From Aphodosoma sp045126975 (GTDB lineage Bacteria > Bacteroidota > Bacteroidia > Bacteroidales > Paludibacteraceae): 64,000 nucleotides of DNA. The stretch covers positions 1 to 64,000 of the forward strand of contig JBGVPL010000046.1 in the NCBI GenBank assembly GCA_045126975.1. Direction: 5' to 3'. The number at the start of each line of letters is the position of its first letter. Position 1 is the first letter of the stretch. This document shows, piece by piece, positions 42,647 to 49,639 of the stretch. The notes beneath the pieces were generated by a model, which made no database searches, was not told the DNA's origin, and saw only the letters and a program-made list of their open reading frames with translations. The position numbers and the translations under genes are program-made.

Positions 42647-44071
42647 TTATTTTATCCATGACCAAAATATTCTATTTATTTCAGGGTCATGTTTTTTTAA
42701 TAGTTCAAACAAATAATGCATAATCGCTTTTGTTTTTTTACACATTTCATTCGTTGGACGGAAACCTACCATATCACCTTGTTCTGACATATTACGAACA
42801 GGGTCGGCGCCACAATAAGGTTGATATACACACTCAGAACAGCCAGGTAAACATTCAGTACAAGATGATGCTATTATGTTGTGTAATAACTCACCATTAA
42901 ACATTTCTTCGTATGAATTTTCGTTTACATTTCCGAGTTTAAAATAGAAGTTTTTAAATCTTGCCATCATACGTGCTTCATCCGAAACATATACACTTCC
43001 GTCGTAGTCATAAATTGCACCAGCTATACCAACGCCGGCAGGTGATTGTAAGTCAACAAATCCTGTTGCAAAAGGTGTTAACATACGTTTAAGTAGTAAA
43101 GCAGCAAAACCTTCAATAAAGAAAGTTCCTTGTTTATTTAATTCAATAATATAATCAAGACCTTCTTTATAATTTGCAATAAATTCATCAATTGGGTAAG
43201 CTATTTTTTCTTTATATTGTTTAGCAAATCCATACGGATTTAGTGAACGTAGAAAAATATTATTAAATCCTAATCTAACATATTCATCAATAATTTCTTT
43301 AAATCTACCAAGGCTATATTTTGATGTTGTCATTAACGCAGAAACACAACTTTGGTCACCCCAAACATCACGTATCATTGCTAGATTTTTTTCAAATATA
43401 GCATGATGGTCTAAGTTTTTATCTTGCAATGGGCGATTGGTATCATGCAAATCTTTTGGCCCATCTAAAGATGTTGATATCATGCAATTATGCTTTTTGA
43501 GATATTTTACCATATCTTCATTAAGCAGGGTAAGATTAGTGCAAATAACAAATTCAAGGAATCTCTTTTTAAATAGATTTTGCCATTCTGCTTCTTCGAT
43601 AATATATTTGACCATTTCGAAATCAGTAGAAGGGTCTCCGCCTTGAAATTCTATTTTTATAAATGGGGATGGCGATTGAAAAATGGTTTTAACAATATTT
43701 TTTGCTGTTGCTTTTGTCATATCTGCAGAGTGGTCATCCTGATTTTTACGTGCAACTTGACAATAAATGCAACTAGAATTACAGCGTAAGGTTGGTACCA
43801 CCATGTGCAGAGATGTAAAATCGCGAAGAATACTTTTCTTTGTTCGAAATTTTGTTGCCAACATAGGGACAACATCTTCTATTTTATCTGTCGTGGCGAT
43901 TTGTTTTGATGCTATATCATAAAATAAATCGCTATGTTCATCTAAATTTCCTTTAATAAAATTGTGAAAATCTTCGTTTTGTAAGAATATGTATTCACCA
44001 ACTTCATTGGTGAGAAGATATTCGTTTTCATTGAATCGTTCAAAACGAAATGGTAATAGTTGATATGGCAT
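42647..44071 (-). CDS. hxsB: His-Xaa-Ser system radical SAM maturase HxsB
   Basis: 474 residues. The N-terminal MPYQLLPFRFERFNENEYLLTNEVGEY region is characteristic of HxsB, followed by the AdoMet motif C97-x3-C101-x2-C104 (CNSSCIYC) and FQGGDPSTDF. A SPASM-like C-terminal Cys-rich region has CTECLPGCSECVYQPYCGADP, able to hold auxiliary Fe-S clusters. Such architecture fits a peptide-modifying enzyme. Three bases separate it from hxsD. Confidence 0.95.
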   Translation of the reverse strand: MPYQLLPFRFERFNENEYLLTNEVGEYIFLQNEDFHNFIKGNLDEHSDLFYDIASKQIATTDKIEDVVPMLATKFRTKKSILRDFTSLHMVVPTLRCNSSCIYCQVARKNQDDHSADMTKATAKNIVKTIFQSPSPFIKIEFQGGDPSTDFEMVKYIIEEAEWQNLFKKRFLEFVICTNLTLLNEDMVKYLKKHNCMISTSLDGPKDLHDTNRPLQDKNLDHHAIFEKNLAMIRDVWGDQSCVSALMTTSKYSLGRFKEIIDEYVRLGFNNIFLRSLNPYGFAKQYKEKIAYPIDEFIANYKEGLDYIIELNKQGTFFIEGFAALLLKRMLTPFATGFVDLQSPAGVGIAGAIYDYDGSVYVSDEARMMARFKNFYFKLGNVNENSYEEMFNGELLHNIIASSCTECLPGCSECVYQPYCGADPVRNMSEQGDMVGFRPTNEMCKKTKAIMHYLFELLKKHDPEINRIFWSWIK

Positions 44072-44074
44072 AAT

Positions 44075-44404
44075 TTACTTTTTTGAATTTACAGGTTTAA
44101 ACGCTTCTTCTACTATTAAATCACGAATATGTCCAAATATTTTATTTGTTTCGTATCTAAATTGCTGGTCTATTAGGTCGTTGAAAAATTCATCAGTAAT
44201 ATATTTTGATATATTATCGGCATTTTCTTTGACTTTAAAAGATATATTAATAATATTATTATTTATAGTTTGTTGTATATAAAATTTGCCAGAATATTTA
44301 TATACAACAGCATTTATAGTTTCTTTTGAAAATAACTCAGTATCTACCTGAATTTCAAATTGTTGTATGTTGTCCGCCAACATAGTATTTGTAATGTTTT
44401 CCAT
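44075..44404 (-). CDS. hxsD: His-Xaa-Ser system protein HxsD
   Basis: 109 residues, no signal peptide. The C-terminal half FFNDLIDQQFRYETNKIFGHIRDLIVEEAF matches the HxsD family pattern (N-L-DQ-x-R...ET...IR-LI...AF). HxsD is a small protein of unknown role always found with HxsB and HxsC; it may serve in peptide recognition. First gene of the hxsDBCA order here, 30 bases after the terminator of the structured RNA. Confidence 0.9.
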   Translation of the reverse strand: MENITNTMLADNIQQFEIQVDTELFSKETINAVVYKYSGKFYIQQTINNNIINISFKVKENADNISKYITDEFFNDLIDQQFRYETNKIFGHIRDLIVEEAFKPVNSKK

Positions 44405-44429
44405 AGAGAATATATTTATAAATTAAAAA

Positions 44430-44640
44430 TAAAAAAAAGCGAGAACTTAACTTTCTCGCTAGTTGTAGGTATTTGGCGTCACCTTGAGTTTACGAACAAG
44501 TCAAGCTCACGCCGTTATATACGAAACGTGAGCATTTTTTAACTTATTCTTTCAAACTCGAAAATCGCCAAATTTTACAACTAGAAAGAACAAAGCAAAA
44601 ATGCTTTATTGGGTGACCGAGAACGTTACTCGGTCTATGT
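44430..44640 (-). ncRNA. Structured RNA of about 205 nt (rod-shaped fold; 6S-like or hxs leader)
   Basis: On the minus strand, after the promoter at 44646-44676: hairpin GACCGAG...CTCGGTC, a small AGCA-TTTT-TGCT hairpin, then a long rod. Its paired segments from outside in are CTAGTTGTA/TACAACTAG, ATTTGGCG/CGCCAAAT, GAGTTT/AAACTC, GAATAAGTTAA/TTGACTTGTTC (with G-U pairs) and GCTCACG/CGTGAGC at the tip. It ends with a terminator. The length and rod shape recall Bacteroidota 6S-type RNAs, but I cannot confirm a family. Because the terminator precedes hxsD, it could instead be an attenuator leader of the hxs operon. Confidence 0.75.
44433..44465 (-). terminator. Terminator of the structured RNA
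   Basis: Minus strand GCGAGAA-loop-TTCTCGC followed by eight T; lies between the rod and hxsD. Confidence 0.88.
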
Positions 44641-44645
44641 CAATG

Positions 44646-44676
44646 CAAAGGTAGTGATTTGTTTTGAAGTGTGCAA
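44646..44676 (-). promoter_or_regulatory. Promoter of the structured RNA
   Basis: Minus-strand TTG, 20 bases, TACCTTTGCA: an exact Bacteroidota promoter, placing the transcript start near 44639. Confidence 0.82.
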
Positions 44677-44754
44677 GTGATAAGGGGATTTTTTTTGTTT
44701 TGAGGGCGTATTTGCGTTTTTTGCATTTTCGTTTTTTGGGTAGATTTACCACTA

Positions 44755-44786
44755 TTGCATAAACCAACTTTTTTTTGTAATTTTGC
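44755..44786 (+). promoter_or_regulatory. Promoter of the His-rich small protein gene
   Basis: TTG at 44755-44757, 21 bases, TAATTTTG at 44779-44786; transcript start about 12 bases before the ATG at 44805. Confidence 0.65.
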
Positions 44787-44804
44787 AGTCCGAAAAATTA
44801 GAGG

Positions 44805-45140
44805 ATGAAAAGTAGTAAAATTCAACAGTTTGTGGGTGTGTTTATGACACTTTTGATGGTGAGCTATTTGGCTTGCCTTTCGTTGTGTTTGCATACTCAC
44901 ATTGTTGATAATAAGGTGTTTACTCACTCGCACCCTTACAAAACTTCTTCGCACACTCACTCGGGTGTGGAGATTGTTTTGCTTAAAACGCTCTCTGATT
45001 TTACGGTTTTAATGTCTGATGAAAATCCAGATATTAAGCCTTATTTCTCGCTAATTTGTGAGGTTAATTCTCTCGTTTCTTTGCACGTAGAGCCTTTCTA
45101 TCTTGCTCATCTTTCTTTGCGTGCTCCACCATTTATTTAA
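44805..45140 (+). CDS. His-rich small exported/membrane protein
   Basis: 111 residues. One hydrophobic N-terminal segment (about 9-28), then a His-rich stretch (HTHIVDNKVFTHSHPY...SSHTHS, residues about 31-52) that could bind a metal, then a mildly hydrophobic C-terminus. Small proteins of this form are found in front of TonB receptors in Bacteroidales; here one follows 255 bases downstream on the same strand. Metal binding is inferred from the histidines; function is unknown. Confidence 0.75.
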   Translation: MKSSKIQQFVGVFMTLLMVSYLACLSLCLHTHIVDNKVFTHSHPYKTSSHTHSGVEIVLLKTLSDFTVLMSDENPDIKPYFSLICEVNSLVSLHVEPFYLAHLSLRAPPFI

Positions 45141-45158
45141 TTCATAATGCATAATTTC

Positions 45159-45184
45159 GGACGCTCGAACCGAGCGTCCCTACT
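45159..45184. repeat. GGACGC dyad
   Basis: GGACGCTCG-AAC-CGAGCGTCC followed by CTACTG; an inverted repeat of the GGACGC class, between the His-rich gene and an element D copy. Confidence 0.75.
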
Positions 45185-45190
45185 GTATTT

Positions 45191-45329
45191 TTAGACAGGA
45201 TGACATAATGGCAAATTTCATATAAAAAACACATTCTTTAAATATGTCTTTGGTGTTGAGATTTTGCATTGCAAAAGCGAGACCATTATGAATAAAAAGA
45301 ATATGTTCTTATGTCATTTTGTCTAAAAG
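45191..45329. repeat. Element D (TTAGACAGAATGACATAA ends)
   Basis: Left end TTAGACAGGATGACATAATGG; right end ATGTTCTTATGTCATTTTGTCTAAAA; ends are inverted repeats. Translation of the right end produces the false N-terminal extension of the TonB receptor that follows. Confidence 0.8.
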
Positions 45330-45395
45330 AAAAAAATGTCTTTCTGTCTAAAAAAATTGATAGATTATTTTTCCATTTTTTTAAAACTTATTTCA

Positions 45396-47693
45396 ATGAA
45401 AAAAACAATAATACTCTTATTGTGCGTAATGTCGTGTGCATTATGCATGAATATTAGTGCAACTAATTCAAAAACAGATGCTAACCTCGTGGGACACGTG
45501 ATTGATGCAATGACGGGTGAGCACCTTCCTTTTGTTACTATCCAACTTAAAGGTACTTCTATCGGTGCGGTGTCGGGCGCATCGGGTCACTTTTTGCTCA
45601 CTAATCTTCCTGTGGGTGAAACTACTTTAATTTTCTCAATGGTAGGGTATAAGACCATTGAGGCTTCGCTTCTGCTCGAGGTAGGTAAAACTTGTGAAAT
45701 CAATATTGCTATGGAAGAGGAGTCGCTACTGATTGATGCTGTGGTGGTTACTGCTAATAAATATGAAACTAAAAAGCGTGAGGCTACGACTATAGTAAAC
45801 GTGATTTCGCCTCTTTTGATAGAATCTACTGCCTCTAATACGATGTCGGATGTGCTTGACTTCCAGACTGGTGTGCGTGTGGAGATGTCGTGCCAAAACT
45901 GTGGTGTGCCTCAACTACGAATCAATGGTCTCGAAGGGCAATATACTCAACTCATGATGGATTCGCGTCCAATCTTCTCTTCGTTGGCAAGCGTGTATGG
46001 TTTGGAGCAAATACCTGCTGGTATGGTGGATAGAGTAGAGGTGGTGCGTGGCGGTGGCTCTGCCCTCTATGGCTCGAATGCCATTGGTGGCGTGGTGAAT
46101 ATTATCACTAAAGAGCCTGTGCGTAACTCGCTTAATATATCGCAAAGCACTCAAATAATGGGTGGTAAGGCATGGGATAGTAATACTAACTTGAATGGTT
46201 CGTTCGTAACATCCGACTCAAAAATCGGGGTGTTTCTCTTTGGTGTATTGCGTCAGCGTGAGGCATACGACCGCGATGATGATGGTTTCTCGGAGATTCC
46301 ACGATTGAATAGTGCAACACTCGGTATGCGTTCATACTTCAAGACCTCTGACTATTCGAAACTTACGCTTGAATATCACCATGTGACAGAGGCGCGTCGT
46401 GGCGGTAATATGCTCGATAAGCTTGAGCATGAGGCAGATATTGCTGAGTCGTTGCGCCATAATATCGATGCTGGTAACATCCGTTGGGATTATTATTCAC
46501 CAGACGAACGTCATTTTGCTACTGCTTATAGTTCGTTGCAACACATTGGGCGTAACTCTTATTTCGGTACTGCTCAAGACCTTAATGCCTACGGAGCAAG
46601 TGATGATATTACCGCTGTGGTGGGCGGTCAGTATCGTTTCCACATGTATAACTGCTTGTTTATGCCTGCTGACCTTTCGGCTGGTGTTGAATATCAATAC
46701 AATCGCCTCCGCGACCAAATTATGGGTTACGGTCGTGATATCAAGCAAAATGTGCATCTTTATGGAGGTTATGTACAGAATGAGTGGAAGAATAAGGATG
46801 TAAGTTTTTTGGTTGGCTTGAGAGGTGAAAAACATTCGATGTTGAAACGCCCAATTTTCTCGCCACGTGCCAATGTGCGCTATACGCCTATTTCTGAAAT
46901 CGTGCTTCGTGCATCCTATGCAAGCGGTTATCGTGCGCCTCAGACATACGATGAGGATTTGCACGTGGGTGCAGTAGGTGGCGAGGTGTCGCTTATACAA
47001 CTTTCAGACTCATTGCGTCCTGAGATGTCGCACTCGGTGAGTGCATCGGTGGATTGGGCGCGTAAGTTTGGTGCATGGGAGTCGAATGTAACATTCGAGG
47101 GTTTCTTTACTCAACTCAATGATGTGTTTTCGTTGGTCGAAAATGGTCATGACGCATTGGGCAACCTCTTGCTGTTGAGAACTAACGAGAAAGGTGCACG
47201 CGTATATGGTATGAATATTGAGGGTAAAGTGGCTTATAAAACTAAATTCGTGTTCCAACTTGGCTATACATACCAACAAAGCCGCTATATCGAGGCAGTT
47301 ACTTGGAGCGAAGATGAAAGTATATTACCACAAAAACGTATGTTCCGCACGCCTGACCATTATGGCTATTTCATGGCAACCTATGAGCCAATCCGCAAAT
47401 TCACTATCAATCTCAACGGTAAACTCACAGGCCCTATGCTCATTCAGCACTATGCAGGTTATGTCGATAGAGATGAAGAGGTGTTGTCGCCAACATTCTT
47501 CGATATGGGCATCAAATTGGCGTATGAAATACCACTTTATCGCCTCTATTCATTGGAAATAAATGCAGGTGTGAAGAATATTTTTGATTCATTCCAACAC
47601 GATATAGACAAAGGTATTGACCGCGATGCAGGTTATATCTATGGACCTTCATTGCCAAGAACTTATTTCTTCGGTTTGAACTTTAAGTTGTAA
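45396..47693 (+). CDS. TonB-dependent receptor with CQNCG plug motif, probable metal/cofactor uptake
   Basis: 765 residues from ATG 45396. A longer frame begins at 45336, but those 20 residues come from the element D repeat. Signal peptide MKKTIILLLCVMSCALCMNISA, then a carboxypeptidase-regulatory-like domain (GHVIDAMTGEHLPFVTIQLKGT...SMVGYKT), the TonB box region, and a plug with EMSCQNCGVPQLRINGLEGQYTQ and VEVVRGGGSALYGSNAIGGVVNI. The barrel ends ...RTYFFGLNFKL. The Cys pair in the plug and the His-rich neighbour suggest a metal-related substrate, but this is inference. Terminator at 47719. Confidence 0.9.
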   Translation: MKKTIILLLCVMSCALCMNISATNSKTDANLVGHVIDAMTGEHLPFVTIQLKGTSIGAVSGASGHFLLTNLPVGETTLIFSMVGYKTIEASLLLEVGKTCEINIAMEEESLLIDAVVVTANKYETKKREATTIVNVISPLLIESTASNTMSDVLDFQTGVRVEMSCQNCGVPQLRINGLEGQYTQLMMDSRPIFSSLASVYGLEQIPAGMVDRVEVVRGGGSALYGSNAIGGVVNIITKEPVRNSLNISQSTQIMGGKAWDSNTNLNGSFVTSDSKIGVFLFGVLRQREAYDRDDDGFSEIPRLNSATLGMRSYFKTSDYSKLTLEYHHVTEARRGGNMLDKLEHEADIAESLRHNIDAGNIRWDYYSPDERHFATAYSSLQHIGRNSYFGTAQDLNAYGASDDITAVVGGQYRFHMYNCLFMPADLSAGVEYQYNRLRDQIMGYGRDIKQNVHLYGGYVQNEWKNKDVSFLVGLRGEKHSMLKRPIFSPRANVRYTPISEIVLRASYASGYRAPQTYDEDLHVGAVGGEVSLIQLSDSLRPEMSHSVSASVDWARKFGAWESNVTFEGFFTQLNDVFSLVENGHDALGNLLLLRTNEKGARVYGMNIEGKVAYKTKFVFQLGYTYQQSRYIEAVTWSEDESILPQKRMFRTPDHYGYFMATYEPIRKFTINLNGKLTGPMLIQHYAGYVDRDEEVLSPTFFDMGIKLAYEIPLYRLYSLEINAGVKNIFDSFQHDIDKGIDRDAGYIYGPSLPRTYFFGLNFKL

Positions 47694-47718
47694 GAAGTGT
47701 AAGACGTTATATGTCAGA

Positions 47719-47752
47719 AGAGAGTAGAATTTTTTCTACTCTCTTTTTTTGT
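47719..47752 (+). terminator. Terminator of the TonB receptor gene
   Basis: Stem AGAGAGTAGAA / TTCTACTCTCT with a four-base T loop and a T7 run. Confidence 0.88.
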
Positions 47753-48065
47753 TGGTAATTTGGGAATGGTATGTTTGCAGATTGCTTTATAGTATATTTA
47801 CAGTATATTTATGGTATGTTGTAATATAGGAGAGAATGAGGAGTGAGGAATAAGGAATAAGAGAAGCAGATAGTCCATATATTCTGTAATGCTTCGTTTT
47901 TTTAGGTTTTTGGTCTGGCGACCGATTGGATGCACGAGCCGTGCTTCTCTGCATGGGAGTGTATTTGTTAAATAATATTAAAAATGGGGGGGGGTATTGG
48001 TGATTTGATAAAAATTATTTAACTTTGTGGTGTTATTTTATTAACTTGCTAAAATGGAGGTTTTT
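47753..48065. other. Intergenic stretch with A/T array, word repeats, G9 tract and promoter
   Basis: Contains a short copy of the TTTATAGTATATTTA array (47781-47822), GGAGTGAGGAATAAGG heptads (47838-47862), a CACGAGCCGTG patch, a run of nine G (47986-47994), and the promoter TTG (47997-47999) - 20 bases - TAACTTTG (48020-48027) of the lipoprotein gene. No coding sequence seen. Confidence 0.65.
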
Positions 48066-48719
48066 ATGCGAAAAATGTTTTTATTATCGTTTGCGCTTAT
48101 GTTAGCGGTTTTTGTTTCATGCGAAAGACAAGATTTGTATGAAGATGAGCCATACGAGCCAATGGCGGAGGATTTTATTCGTGAAGAGATTGCTAATCCG
48201 TTTGGTGTGGTGAAATTGAATGAGAAGCAGGCAAGGAAGATAGTTGAGGATTATTTGGATGGAATAAATGTTAATTTTTCGACTGGGGAAGTGAAAATCA
48301 TAGAGAACGAGATAGATTCGATAGAAATGACTACTTTTCGTTTTGAGGTGTATTATAAGAAAGTTTGGGTTGATGGGCATAGAATTACATTGCACCCAAT
48401 GCGAGATCATGAAACCGATGAGTTTTCGACAACACAGGTGTTGATAACTGGTACAAGTTTGTTCTATAATGATATTTCGGTTAAGCCGAGATTATCAAAA
48501 AAAGAGGCTTTAGAGTGTTTGAAACAGAGTGATAGTAAGATAACAGATGAGGTGATAGAGTCGAAGCCTGAATTGTTGATACATAAAGATTTGGGTGAGG
48601 CTCCGCATTTGGCTTATATGATAACAGTTGATATTTCGATGTTTGATCGTTGGGATTATTATGTTTCGGCTCAAACGGGAGAGGTGTTGGATAGATCATA
48701 TCAAGGGGCTGTAGAATGA
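48066..48719 (+). CDS. Lipoprotein with PepSY/FTP-like domains, function unknown
   Basis: 217 residues from ATG 48066, preceded by GGAGG at good distance; an ATG four codons upstream overlaps that site. Signal peptide MRKMFLLSFALMLAVFVSC with a lipobox Cys. Two repeats resembling propeptide PepSY-like units: LNEKQARKIVEDYLDGINVNF... and LSKKEALECLKQSDSKI..., the second ending in the typical YYVSAQTGEVLDRSYQG. Such domains are often inhibitors or chaperones of exported proteases, but no protease is adjacent. Own promoter and terminator. Confidence 0.72.
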   Translation: MRKMFLLSFALMLAVFVSCERQDLYEDEPYEPMAEDFIREEIANPFGVVKLNEKQARKIVEDYLDGINVNFSTGEVKIIENEIDSIEMTTFRFEVYYKKVWVDGHRITLHPMRDHETDEFSTTQVLITGTSLFYNDISVKPRLSKKEALECLKQSDSKITDEVIESKPELLIHKDLGEAPHLAYMITVDISMFDRWDYYVSAQTGEVLDRSYQGAVE

Positions 48720-48737
48720 GAATTTTTAGATAAATTG

Positions 48738-48778
48738 AATCGCATTTCGGGGTGTTACGGAGTGCGACTTTTTTTTGT
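48738..48778 (+). terminator. Terminator of the lipoprotein gene
   Basis: Stem TCGCATTTCG / CGGAGTGCGA (with G-U pairs), then CTTTTTTTT. Confidence 0.8.
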
Positions 48779-48889
48779 TTTGCGTAGAGAAATTTTAACA
48801 TTTGGGAGGTTTAACATCCTTTGTTTTTGAGTGTTTTAGGAAATTGTGAATTTTAACAAAAAAAACATTTGATTTAATTGTTAATTTTA

Positions 48890-48920
48890 TTGGTTGTGTC
48901 GCAAAATTTTGTTACCTTTG
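48890..48920 (+). promoter_or_regulatory. Promoter of purE (start of the purine cluster)
   Basis: TTG at 48890-48892, 20 bases, TACCTTTG at 48913-48920. The transcript then runs through a 100-base dyad before the purE ATG. No PurR-like operator is recognisable. Confidence 0.75.
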
Positions 48921-48934
48921 CATGTTAAAATGAA

Positions 48935-49038
48935 TTAGACACAAGATAAAAGACACGAGTCGCAAGACTATGAGGGATTGAGTCTCGTATTTAGTATCTC
49001 GCATCTCGTATCTCGTGTCTTTTGTCTCATATCTAAAA
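48935..49038. repeat. Element G dyad in the purE leader
   Basis: Left arm TTAGACACAAGATAAAAGACACGAG, right arm CTCGTATCTCGTGTCTTTTGTCTCATATCTAA; nearly complementary over about 30 bases with a variable centre. A second copy fills the purE-purL gap (49550-49632); a partial copy precedes the B12 radical SAM gene and purF. Confidence 0.85.
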
Positions 49039-49045
49039 TTAAAAT

Positions 49046-49552
49046 ATGACTGCACGAGTAAGTATTATTATGGGAAGCACGAGCGACCTTCCGGTGATGG
49101 AAAAGGCAGCTAAAGTGCTCAATGACTTTAAGATTCCGTTTGAGATTCATGCTTTATCGGCTCATCGCACACCGGTAGAAGTGGAACAATTTGCTAAGGG
49201 TGCTGCATCGCGCGGTATTGAAGTAATTATTGCTGCTGCGGGTATGGCTGCGCATTTGCCTGGTGTTATTGCTGCTTCTACTACTGTACCTGTAATCGGT
49301 GTGCCAATCAGTGCAACACTTCAAGGTATGGACGCATTGCTTGCTATTGTGCAAATGCCTCCGGGTATTCCTGTGGCTACTGTTGGCGTGGATGCTGCGA
49401 TGAATGCAGGTTTGCTTGCAGTGCAAATGTTGGCTGTGGGCGATGCTCGCCTCAAACAAGAACTCGTTGACTACAAAGAGACACTTAAATCTAAAATTGT
49501 TAAAGCCAACGAAGACTTGAAAAATGTTAAATACGATTTTAAAACAAATTAG
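49046..49552 (+). CDS. purE: N5-carboxyaminoimidazole ribonucleotide mutase PurE
   Basis: 168 residues. Converts N5-CAIR to CAIR. GSTSDLPVM near residues 11-19, LSAHRTP near 38-44, and GMAAHLPGVIA, QMPPGIPVATVGVDAAMNAGLLA are the family blocks. No purK is present in the window, so the N5-CAIR synthetase must be elsewhere or carboxylation occurs otherwise. Its stop codon TAG is the first part of the element G copy that fills the gap to purL. Confidence 0.96.
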   Translation: MTARVSIIMGSTSDLPVMEKAAKVLNDFKIPFEIHALSAHRTPVEVEQFAKGAASRGIEVIIAAAGMAAHLPGVIAASTTVPVIGVPISATLQGMDALLAIVQMPPGIPVATVGVDAAMNAGLLAVQMLAVGDARLKQELVDYKETLKSKIVKANEDLKNVKYDFKTN

Positions 49553-49632
49553 ACACAAGATAAAAGACACGAGACATAAGACGATAATGTGTTGACTCTC
49601 GTATCTCGTGTCTTTTGTCTCATATCTAAAAA
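49550..49632. repeat. Element G dyad filling the purE-purL gap
   Basis: Starts with the purE stop TAG (TTAGACACAAG...), ends ...CTCATATCTAAAA eight bases before the purL ATG at 49640. Confidence 0.87.
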
Positions 49633-49639
49633 TAAAAAT

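Noticed and set aside
44640..44960. 106-codon minus-strand open frame upstream of the structured RNA
   Set aside because: It runs opposite the His-rich gene and through two promoters; no start signal and no recognisable protein features.
45336..45395. 20-codon extension of the TonB receptor before MKKTII
   Set aside because: Encoded mostly by the right end of element D and A/T-rich leader; would also bury the signal peptide.
49589..49639. 17-codon N-terminal extension of PurL
   Set aside because: It is element G in translation; PurL starts with MNYRIFVEKK at 49640 as in relatives.
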